Positions 1-7,435 of a stretch of 64,000 nucleotides of DNA are shown in pieces. The DNA is from Methanobrevibacter ruminantium M1 (lineage in GTDB: Archaea; Methanobacteriota; Methanobacteria; Methanobacteriales; Methanobacteriaceae): positions 2,865,613 to 2,929,612 of the forward strand of contig NC_013790.1 of the NCBI RefSeq assembly GCF_000024185.1, given 5' to 3'. The notes under the pieces were generated by a model. It was given only the letters and a program-made list of their open reading frames with translations, did no database searches and was not told where the DNA came from. Position 1 is the stretch's first letter. Each line of letters begins with the position of its first letter. A program made the position numbers and the translations under genes.

Positions 1-230
1 TTTCTAAAATTATCAATTCCTCCGGTGGAATCTGAACTGGAACCACCAGAATTAGCGCTATGGTCATAATAGGCGCTAGCAGAGCCAGCACTCTTGCCTG
101 TTGTAGAACCATACTCTCTTGATTTGCCATCAAGATTATATGGGTCCTTTATATCTAATTTAGCACCGCAACTATGACAAAACTTTGCTTCAGACTTATT
201 TTCACTCCCACATTTTGAACATTTAACCAT
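1..230 (-). CDS. Zinc-ribbon protein, C-terminus cut off by window edge
   Basis: Reading leftwards from an ATG at 230, the 76 visible residues open with a single zinc ribbon of the form CSKCGSEN...FCHSCGAK, followed by a Ser/Gly/Ala-rich stretch. The frame is open to base 1, so the C-terminus lies outside the window. The start follows directly after the TAA of the upstream zinc-ribbon gene (231-233), and its GGGGGTG ribosome binding site lies inside the end of that gene, so the two are probably co-translated. The N-terminal ribbon is nearly the same as that of the neighbour, pointing to a tandem duplication. Function is unknown. Such ribbons usually bind protein or nucleic acid. Confidence 0.75.
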   Translation of the reverse strand, partial: MVKCSKCGSENKSEAKFCHSCGAKLDIKDPYNLDGKSREYGSTTGKSAGSASAYYDHSANSGGSSSDSTGGIDNFR

Positions 231-1457
231 TTATACACCCCCTAGATTAATCTGGACTATAGGAGCCAAGAGATCCATATAACCTTCCTGATAGTTTAAT
301 TCCAAGTCATCAGGATTATGAATAATGCTACCACAGTCTGCACACTTATAATAGCTTCCAGACTCATAAATAGCCTCGCTTCCACAGTATGGACAGGTTA
401 ATACATAACCGTCACTGGAAGAGTCATAATCGCTAGAGCTGCTAGATGAGCTGGATGAGCTAGATGAGCTTGAACTGGAATACTTATGGGAATTTGATGA
501 AGAAGAACTACTTGATGATGAGGAATAAGGTTTCACATCACTATAAAAGTCATCAAATTCATGGCCTATAAGATAACCATTGTTGTTCTTATCAGCTTCA
601 TTGAAATATGAACTAATGCTTGAATCAGACATTCCAGGGTTTAACTGACTAGCCTCTGAAAGTGACAATCTTCCATCCCCATCAATGTCCAATTGGTAAA
701 ATTCGTCATCATAAGTTGCTGAAAAGTTTTCAGGAAAAGCATTCAATAAAATTGCAAATATTATAAAAAGAACTAAAAGAATAACAGGAACATAGCAACA
801 GCATATTTTCTTTAATCCAGGCCCTTCATTTCCTGTATTGGCAGTGGTAGAAGAGATTGTTGAATTAGATTGATTTTTGGTAGAGGCTGTTGAATTAGAT
901 TGATTAGCAGAAGAAGCCGTAGAACCCTGATTATTGGAACTGGAATTAGAGTTAGAACTAGAATTAGAGTTAGAACTAGAATTAGAGTTAGAACTAGAAT
1001 TAGAGTTAGAACTAGAACTATAGTTAGAACTGGAATTAGAGTTAGAACTAGAATTAGAGTTAGAACTAGAACTAGATTTATCATTAGAACTAGGATCAAA
1101 AGCAAAAGAATCAGCTACACCATTGGCTCCAGCACCAAAAGGACCATTCATAACAGAACCAGGCTTATCATTAGCACCAGCACCAAAAGGACCATTCATA
1201 ACAGAACCAGGCTTATCATTAGCACCAGCACCAAAAGGACCGTTCATTCCAGTGGGATTATAAGAACTAGAACTGCCAGAAGAAGAATTAGAGCTTAAGC
1301 TAGCTCCACACTTATGACAGAATTTTGCTTCCTTCACATTGGATTCGCCACATTTAGGACAAATATTTTCATTTGTTCCAAAATCCTTTGAGCCGCAATT
1401 ATGACAAAATTTAGCATTATCTGGATTTTCTGAACCACATTTACTACATTTTTTCAT
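231..1457 (-). CDS. Membrane protein with zinc ribbons and paired EF-hands
   Basis: A 408-residue protein of unknown function. In order: two N-terminal zinc ribbons (CSKCGSEN...FCHNCGSK and CPKCGES...FCHKCGAS, residues 4-52); three copies of a 16-residue repeat starting MNGPFGAGAN (about 70-115); a Ser/Asn-rich stretch; one hydrophobic membrane segment (about 220-243); two EF-hand calcium loops (DIDGDGRLSLSE and DKNNNGYLIGHE, about 257-305); a Ser-rich linker; and a C-terminal CPYC...CADC ribbon. With one membrane segment the EF-hands and last ribbon would lie on the opposite side from the first ribbons. The start at 1457 has a GGGGGTGA ribosome binding site. The architecture suggests a metal-sensing or surface role, which is inference only. 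Confidence 0.8.
   Translation of the reverse strand: MKKCSKCGSENPDNAKFCHNCGSKDFGTNENICPKCGESNVKEAKFCHKCGASLSSNSSSGSSSSYNPTGMNGPFGAGANDKPGSVMNGPFGAGANDKPGSVMNGPFGAGANGVADSFAFDPSSNDKSSSSSNSNSSSNSNSSSNYSSSSNSNSSSNSNSSSNSNSSSNSNSSSNNQGSTASSANQSNSTASTKNQSNSTISSTTANTGNEGPGLKKICCCYVPVILLVLFIIFAILLNAFPENFSATYDDEFYQLDIDGDGRLSLSEASQLNPGMSDSSISSYFNEADKNNNGYLIGHEFDDFYSDVKPYSSSSSSSSSSNSHKYSSSSSSSSSSSSSSSSDYDSSSDGYVLTCPYCGSEAIYESGSYYKCADCGSIIHNPDDLELNYQEGYMDLLAPIVQINLGGV
943..1074. repeat. 18 bp tandem repeat coding Ser-Asn tract
   Basis: An 18 bp unit (GAACTAGAATTAGAGTTA on the plus strand) is repeated about seven times with small changes and encodes SNSNSS units in the minus-strand zinc-ribbon/EF-hand gene. 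The unit is a multiple of three, so changes in copy number would keep the frame. Confidence 0.8.
1123..1247. repeat. 48 bp in-frame tandem repeat
   Basis: The segment GGACCATTCATAACAG recurs at 1141 and 1189, and at 1237 with one change, giving an exact 48 bp period. It encodes the 16-residue repeat starting MNGPFGAGAN in the minus-strand gene. Near identity at DNA level suggests recent expansion. Confidence 0.85.
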
Positions 1458-1575
1458 GATTCACCCCCTAAATAAAAAGAACTATAATAAAATAAAAAAA
1501 TATATAAAAGACAATTAATTATAAAATATAAAAAAAATTAAAAGTACATTAATTATAATTTAATAATAAGAATAA

Positions 1576-1956
1576 TTAAATGTCTATTGTTATTACAACC
1601 TCATCTCCATCTTTAAAATTATATTTATCCCTCAATTTATCCTTTGAAATAAATTCCAAATAGTTTTCATCATGAGTGGTCTTGTCTGGAAATACAATTG
1701 CTCCAACAATATTCTCATTCAAATAAGCTCTGATGTGTTTGACTCCGCCAAATCCTTGATCTGGCTTTATAACATTTGTGCAACTGTTTTTCATAAGTCT
1801 GATGTCTTCGAGCTTATTCTCTTCTACAATAAGGTTTAAAGTACCTGGAAAAGGTGTAAAACCGCATTTTTCATTGAATTGACTTTTGTAGAAATCCTGA
1901 CCTAGAAAGTAAGCTGCTTTTCCTAAACCTGTTGTAACAATTCCTGTAATTTCCAT
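1576..1956 (-). CDS. ribK: CTP-dependent riboflavin kinase
   Basis: About 126 residues matching the archaeal riboflavin kinase family (DUF120), which phosphorylates riboflavin to FMN with CTP rather than ATP. Visible family features are the N-terminal GIVTTGLGKAAYF segment, the PFPGTLNL motif, GGVKHIRAYL, and the late KTTHDENYLEFIS stretch. I chose the ATG at 1956 (MEITG) over the one nine bases upstream, because family members start close to this point and a weak GATGAT site lies in front of it. The gene stands alone between the zinc-ribbon gene and a glycosyltransferase. The absence of a fused helix-turn-helix domain is normal for the short form. Confidence 0.88.
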   Translation of the reverse strand: MEITGIVTTGLGKAAYFLGQDFYKSQFNEKCGFTPFPGTLNLIVEENKLEDIRLMKNSCTNVIKPDQGFGGVKHIRAYLNENIVGAIVFPDKTTHDENYLEFISKDKLRDKYNFKDGDEVVITIDI

Positions 1957-2022
1957 TTTAATCATCTAAATTGTAATCATAATTATTCTAAACTATAAGT
2001 AAATCACCAAATCAATACATCA

Positions 2023-3732
2023 TTAAAGAGTGTACAGCTTAACAAATGAATCCCTATCGGAATCTATAAAGTTCCTTATAGAGGTATTGTTTCTGTCTTC
2101 AAACACTATCATTCCATCCTTGCCTGCATACTCAAAAGTAACATTTCCCTTCTTGATGTCGTCTCCTGTAAATGCACATAGAATATCGTCGTCATATGCA
2201 ATTGTATAATAGGAATCGTTTTTGAAATTGCCCACTGATGAAAGAAGTGATTCATTATCCAATGTAAGATTGAAGAAAGTTGCATTTGTAGCCTTAGGAC
2301 TTATGCTGAATTGGACATATCCTTCCATGACTTCAGAGGAATTATTGAAGTTGATGTTATGATTGACAATGACTCCATTGAAGACTTCAGCCAAACGACT
2401 GTTTGGTATGACTTCACGAGGATATAAATCCAAATCATGCCTTACTGCTTTTGAAAGGCGGAATACATCCACTTCCCCTTCTCTTGAAGTGTTGACAGAA
2501 TAATATTCACCGTCTATAATCATCGTATCGTTTGCAGACATCTCCAACGTGCTCAATGCATCTGGAGGGATTCTAACCATATCTGTTTCATTTTCAATTG
2601 CGCTGTCAATGGTATAAGGCCCTCTTACTGAAATGGTTTGATGATAGTCATCTGAAGGGGAATATACAAAGTTTCTTGAAGTAAGCTCCACTGATATCCT
2701 GCCATCATTAAATGTTGCTGCTGATAAGAATGTGGAAAGCATTAGAATCAATATAAGGCCTGATACGATTACAGGAAAGTGCATCTTAACAAATGACTTT
2801 AATGCCGTACTTGTATCCCCTTTCCTTAAAATAGGAATTGACCTTTGAACTATTTTAATTATATAGGCTATAGTCAGTGCAATTCCAACAAGAGCCACTA
2901 AAACGGATATGACCAATGGAATGAATGGAACAAAGAAAATCATGAACAGTCCAAGAATGATAAGGGACAATCCCATGATGGCCATTCTGATATAATTTCC
3001 AAGGGTATCCATCATAGTGACACGGCCATAATCAACTGCCCTGTCAATGATGGTTCTAACCACTTCGTTTGCCATTTTGTTTAAATCGGCAAGGGAAGAC
3101 ATGTCATGTTGAATGTCTCCAATATCAACTTCCAAAATGCTTATTCCATGAACATCAGCATCCAATACTATGCCAACATCCACACCATAGTCCTTTTCAA
3201 ATTTGATTTTATTAAGTGCAGAACGCTTTCCTGCAAATTGACCGCTTAAAGGCTGTTCATAATTCAATTCAGGGAAGAAGAAACTTAAAAGAGGTTTTGC
3301 AGTAAGCTCTGTAACACGGCCACTTTCCCGTGCAAATTTGGTCTTTGTAATGTCTGTCTTACCTTCCAAAATAGGCTTGATTATCTTGTCTATCTTTGTA
3401 GGAGTGAAATTGGATACATCTGCATCTATAAAGGCAACTATATCACCATGGGAATTTTTAAATCCTGTTTTGATAGCTACCCCCTTACCTTGGTTGCCTT
3501 TATGGCTTATGACAGTTGCTCCTGCCCTTTCCGCTTCCTCTACAGTTTTATCAGTTGATCCATCATCCACCACTATGACTTCGCTTATATATGATAGCTT
3601 GCGAGCTACAGTTACCACTTGAGCTACAGTCGCTTCTTCATTGAAGGCTGGTATAACCACAGACACAGATGGATTCTTAGTTGATTTTATTGAAGCAAGC
3701 AGAAACACTATAAGAACAACTAGCCAAGACAC
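2023..3732 (-). CDS. GT2 family glycosyltransferase, GpgS-like, membrane bound
   Basis: 569 residues. A short N-terminal membrane anchor (1-15) is followed by a GT-A glycosyltransferase domain (about 20-230) with VIPAFNEE, VVDDGSTD, NQGKG and the metal-binding FIDADV. The later PLSGQFAGKRSAL and YGVDVGIVLDAD segments resemble glucosyl-3-phosphoglycerate synthases and their relatives. Two to three membrane segments (about 250-340) lead to a C-terminal domain of some 230 residues, probably outside the cell and rich in NxS/T sites. The sugar acceptor could be a lipid phosphate or phosphoglycerate, and the extra membrane and external domains argue for a role at the cell surface. The acceptor is not decided by sequence. 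Confidence 0.8.
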   Translation of the reverse strand: MSWLVVLIVFLLASIKSTKNPSVSVVIPAFNEEATVAQVVTVARKLSYISEVIVVDDGSTDKTVEEAERAGATVISHKGNQGKGVAIKTGFKNSHGDIVAFIDADVSNFTPTKIDKIIKPILEGKTDITKTKFARESGRVTELTAKPLLSFFFPELNYEQPLSGQFAGKRSALNKIKFEKDYGVDVGIVLDADVHGISILEVDIGDIQHDMSSLADLNKMANEVVRTIIDRAVDYGRVTMMDTLGNYIRMAIMGLSLIILGLFMIFFVPFIPLVISVLVALVGIALTIAYIIKIVQRSIPILRKGDTSTALKSFVKMHFPVIVSGLILILMLSTFLSAATFNDGRISVELTSRNFVYSPSDDYHQTISVRGPYTIDSAIENETDMVRIPPDALSTLEMSANDTMIIDGEYYSVNTSREGEVDVFRLSKAVRHDLDLYPREVIPNSRLAEVFNGVIVNHNINFNNSSEVMEGYVQFSISPKATNATFFNLTLDNESLLSSVGNFKNDSYYTIAYDDDILCAFTGDDIKKGNVTFEYAGKDGMIVFEDRNNTSIRNFIDSDRDSFVKLYTL

Positions 3733-4026
3733 TTTTTCACCTCTTTGATTCGATAGACAAATATTGGGATATAGGTTTTTTTAATTGATTTATTTTAATA
3801 AATTTCACTTCAAGAAAAAAACAATATCCATTATAATATTCTATATTTGTTTTTAGGAATGTATATATTTTGTTATATTTATTAATTGAATTGATACTGT
3901 TCGTAATTATTAAAATAAAAAAATGCATTAGAAGCAATATAAGAAAAATTTTAAAAAAAAAAATAGTAAGCAAAAAAGCAAATTCTAAAAAAAAGTGATT
4001 AAATAAATAAAAAAATAAAAAAAATA

Positions 4027-4058
4027 AGAGCTTATCACATAAAGTGATAAGATCTTTT
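4027..4058 (-). terminator. Terminator of the purine permease gene
   Basis: CTTATCAC-ATAAA-GTGATAAG forms an 8 bp stem, extended by four more pairs after one mismatch. On the minus strand it is followed by T-rich runs (TTATTTTTTTATTTTTTTA). It lies just after the permease stop at 4077. Confidence 0.75.
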
Positions 4059-4076
4059 AATTGGGCTAATGATTAT

Positions 4077-5413
4077 CTAAAGTCCGAAGAACACGTATGC
4101 TGCAAATATAATAACCATTAACCACATAATCCAACTGAACTCTTTAGCTTTGCCAGTAGCGATAGCTGCAACAGCGTAGGTGACGAATCCCCATGCGATA
4201 CCTAAGGAAATTGAGTAGGTTAAAAGCATCATGATGATAGTCATGAATACAGATGCAGCTACAACCATATTGTCCCAATCAACTTCTTTCAATTGCACAA
4301 TCATTAAGATACCTACAATAACCAATGCAGCAGCGGTTACAGAAGAAGTGAACAATGATAAAACAGTAGGAGCAAGGACAAGTGCAATCAAGAAGAAAAC
4401 ACCTGTGAATATAGCGGTTAAACCTGTTCTACCACCAAGACCAATACCGTTGCACTTTCTACATATGCAGTTAAGGTTGAAGTACCTAAGATAGCACCAA
4501 TGATTCCGCTTATAGCATCACCAAGGAAAGCTTTGTCAATTCCATCAGCCTTACCTTCTTCATCGACGAAACCACATTGATTTGCTAAAGGAATCAAGGT
4601 TCCAGTAGTATCAAAGAAAGTAACGAATAATAATGAGAATAAAATCATGATAAGGTTAGGGATGTTAGTGAACAATTGTGAAAATCCTTTTAAAAATGCT
4701 CCAACTACAGAAGTGTCGAAATTAAAGGAAATGAACTCTGTAGGAATGGCAGGCATTAATGGATCTCCAGCACCGAAACCGAACAATGTAAAGATTACAC
4801 CTAAAATTGCAGTTATTACCAATCCAAGGAATACAGCTGCAGGGACTTTTTTAATGTATAATATCAAAGTAAGCAATATGCCGATTACAGCTAAAAGCGC
4901 AGGAGCGGATAAGATAGTTCCCATACCTACGAGAGTAGCAGGGTCTGCTACGATAATTCCAGCACCTTTCAAACCAATGAAAGCCAAGAAGAAACCAATA
5001 CCAGCACCAATCGCTAATTTTAAGTCAAATGGAAGAGCGTTAAGAATTGCTTCCCTTAAACCGGAAATGGTAATTAATAAAAAGATTATGCTTGAAACGA
5101 ATACAGCTGCAAGTGCAGTTTCCCAAGTGTTACCCATAGCCAATATGATTGTATAGGTAAACAATGCATTCATACCCATACCAGGAGCAAGACCAACAGG
5201 ATATTTGGAAACAAGACCCATGATGATACAAGATACCCCTGAAGCAAGAGCAGTTGCGAAAAATACTCCTGTTGCAGGCATTCCACCTTCAGCAAGCATG
5301 GTTGGGTTTACACCTAAAATATAAGCCATTGCTAAAAAGGTTGTCAAACCTGCAAGAAACTCAGTTTTTATATCAGTATTGTTTTCATCCAATTTGAAAA
5401 ATTTATTTAACAT
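4077..5413 (-). pseudogene. Purine permease (AzgA/PbuG-type NCS2), one-base frameshift
   Basis: The protein matches the AzgA/PbuG branch of the NCS2 family, proton-driven importers of adenine, guanine or hypoxanthine with about 12-14 membrane segments. The N-terminal 331 residues (MLNKFFKLDENNTDIKTE... to TAYVESAT) run in one frame. The expected continuation GIGLGGRTGLTAIFTGVFF and the last membrane segments follow in another frame up to 4077. Adding one base in GCAACGGTATT (about 4446-4453) restores a 445-residue protein of normal family length. The start at 5413 is chosen because GAGGTG sits four bases before it; the ATG at 5425 lies upstream of that site. This is either a recent inactivating deletion or a sequencing error. 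Confidence 0.85.
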
Positions 5414-5887
5414 AAAACACCTCATAAAAGAAATTTTAATTTATATAAAATATGAATTAAAAATTTCTCTTAATATTATTTATTAGATTAAGTATTTATT
5501 AAATTTTTGATAAAAGTATTACTTTTTTTCATATTTTTCAGGATGATTTTTGAAATTTCATTTCTCCAGCCTATGACGAATCTTCAAATTTTTTAGTTTG
5601 CATTTTTAAATTTTTTAATAACAGATACGAATTTGCAAATTTAAAATTTATCTTCAAACTTAAAATTTTCTATGAACTTATCTTCATAAAATCCTTAATG
5701 AAAATGATAGAAAAAATATACAATATATTGAATTTTAATATTGAAAAATAGCAAATTGAAAAGAGATCATAATGACAAAAATTCATGAAAAATATAAAAA
5801 TTGGGCCTATGAAAAAAGTATACAATATATTTTTTTATGGAATTAAATTGCTTCAATTAAAAAAATAAGTCATTTTATTAATTTTTT

Positions 5888-6183
5888 AAAAATCATAATT
5901 TTTTATATTCAAAAAGTATACAATATATTTTTTTCATATCAATTGCAATAAATATCCAGAATAAAATTTTATAATTTTCATAATAAAAAAATCATATAAA
6001 TTTCATAAAAATAAATCATAAAAATCATAAAAATCACAAGAAAAGATCATATAATTTCATAGAATCTGCAATGATTCTAATAAAAATGAACTAAAACTTG
6101 AAATAGTTAATTAATTTTGAAGAATATTAAGAAAAAAATACACAAATTTGTTAGGTTGTATAGAAATAATAATAAGATTTATA
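5888..6183. repeat. Long direct repeat, copy 1
   Basis: It starts AAAAATCATAATTTTTTATA and matches copy 2 at an offset of about 755 bp. The first ~215 bases are almost identical, and the rest (after AACTTGAAA) has diverged moderately, ending at GTATAGAAATAATAATAAGA. No coding capacity is seen. Confidence 0.85.
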
Positions 6184-6402
6184 TTTATTAAGTTAAAAAT
6201 AAATATGCTTATATGAAAACTATAGCGAATATAGTGAGTATGTAGGCGTATGAAAATTTTGTTATAAAATAGTATTAAAAAAATTTTGAAATTAAATGGA
6301 AGATATTTATCCTTTATTTTTATATACCTGTTAAATTAGGTCCATTATTAATGGGTAGAATAAAAAGGGGGATAAATGTAGTTTCAACTACATTAAATAA
6401 CT

Positions 6403-6490
6403 TAAATAACTATTTTCTATATAAGATTCCTTCTTTATAGAAATGATTTAATCATATCAGCTGTTTTCAATGGTTGATAATAGTTATTTA
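6403..6490. ncRNA. Candidate structured RNA with perfect four-way junction
   Basis: An outer 11 bp stem (TAAATAACTAT 6403-6413 with ATAGTTATTTA 6480-6490) encloses three hairpins with no unpaired base between them: TTTCTATA/TATAGAAA (6414-6443), TGAT/ATCA (6444-6454) and TATCAGC/GTTGATA with one G-T pair (6455-6479). A further hairpin AATGTAG/CTACATT lies upstream at 6375-6394, a TATA-like TTTATATA at 6317-6324, and T-rich DNA follows. A plus-strand transcript starting near 6350 would contain the whole fold. The structure is seen; transcription is inferred. In AT-rich DNA, single stems arise by chance, but four that abut exactly are less expected. Confidence 0.4.
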
Positions 6491-6642
6491 TTTTATTTAA
6501 TTATTTCAAAATTTATTTTTGTCTTTTTTTAAAATCATAACTCTGATCTTTTTTTATTGAATATTATTCATTTTCTACCATTTTTAATAAACATTGTTCA
6601 AGAATTCTTAATATTATTAGCTCTTTTTTTGAAATTTTAAAT

Positions 6643-6946
6643 AAAAATCATAATTTTTTATATTCAAAAAGTATACAATATATTTTTTTCATATCAATTG
6701 CAATAAATATCCAGAATAAAATTTTATAATTTTCATAATAAAAAAATCATATAAATTTCATAAAAATAAATCATAAAAATCATAAAAATCATAAAAATCA
6801 CAAGAAAAGATCATATAATTTCATAGAATCTGCAATGATTCTAATAAAAATGAACTAAAACTTGAAAACGTTAAGTAATTTTGAATAATATTAAGAATAA
6901 ATACTCAAATTTGTTTGTTTGTATAGAAATAATAATAAGATTTATA
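6643..6946. repeat. Long direct repeat, copy 2
   Basis: Second copy of the ~300 bp repeat, with one extra ATAAAAATC-like unit in its middle. It ends at about the same motif as copy 1 (GTATAGAAATAATAATAAGA). The two copies bracket the candidate structured RNA. Confidence 0.85.
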
Positions 6947-7134
6947 AGTATATAATAATAAATAATTGAGTACAAGTACACTTTGATAAGTTATATATTG
7001 AAGTTGATACTTTGTACCCTTTCATTTATTTCTTTTTTTTACTATATATTTGATATGTACCAGTCAAATATGCCAAAAGGAAAAGGTACTGCGTACCGTT
7101 TCAATAATTTTTTTAATTAAGATGAGGATTTACA

Positions 7135-7206
7135 CTTTAATAAGACTTTTCAATTATTAAAGGAGTATATTATATGCACTTTAATAACACTTTTCGATTA
7201 TTAGAG
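7135..7206 (+). promoter_or_regulatory. Two tandem leader hairpins before the adhesin gene
   Basis: CTTTAATAA (7135-7143) pairs with TTATTAAAG (7154-7162) around the loop GACTTTTCAA. 44 bp further on, CTTTAATAA (7179-7187) pairs with TTATTAGAG (7198-7206) around the loop CACTTTTCGA. The one stem difference keeps pairing as a G-U pair, and each hairpin is followed by a purine-rich AGGAG- or GAGAGG-type segment. They look like paired RNA elements controlling the downstream adhesin gene. Further down, the leader has three TTTTATAATTAA units (about 7224-7260) and two related AGCGAG/AACGAG segments just before the start. Confidence 0.45.
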
Positions 7207-7435
7207 AGGTAAAGAGACATCGCGAATTTTATAATTAATTTTATAATTAATTTTATAATTACATACTAATTTTAGCAAAACTTTCATTGTACTATAGTTA
7301 AACAAAATTTTCTTAGTTTTAAAAATTAAGATGTAACAAATTTTTCTAAAGTTTGTTTCAAGCGAGATGAAATTTTTAAGTATCTAGCGAGGAGAAAACC
7401 AATTTACTAAAATTTGTTTTAAACGAGGAAAAAGT

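Larger units (their letters stand above)
5414..7435. other. 2 kb gene-free region with repeats and structured elements
   Basis: No credible reading frame is visible between the divergent purine permease and the giant adhesin gene. The region is extremely AT-rich. It holds two ~300 bp direct repeats (5888-6183 and 6643-6946), a candidate structured RNA between them, four copies of TATACAATATAT (5717, 5819, 5917, 6672), a GGTAC-TGC-GTACC hairpin (7085-7097) and a leader with two paired hairpins before the adhesin start. Confidence 0.7.

Noticed and set aside
812-1298. Open frames on both strands overlapping the Ser/Asn repeat
   Set aside because: They are by-products of the 18 bp repeat in other frames; the products are pure low complexity (LVLT or RVRT runs).
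3737-3973. 78-residue minus-strand frame after the glycosyltransferase
   Set aside because: AT-rich composition only (Ile, Leu, Lys, Asn), no ribosome binding site and no family resemblance.
6970-7017. GTACAAGTA...TACTTTGTAC inverted repeat as an operator
   Set aside because: One bulge and a ~29 base AT-rich loop; too weak to call without comparison to relatives.
7085-7097. GGTAC-TGC-GTACC hairpin considered as a terminator
   Set aside because: The following T-run is weak and no gene ends there; kept only as a structural note.
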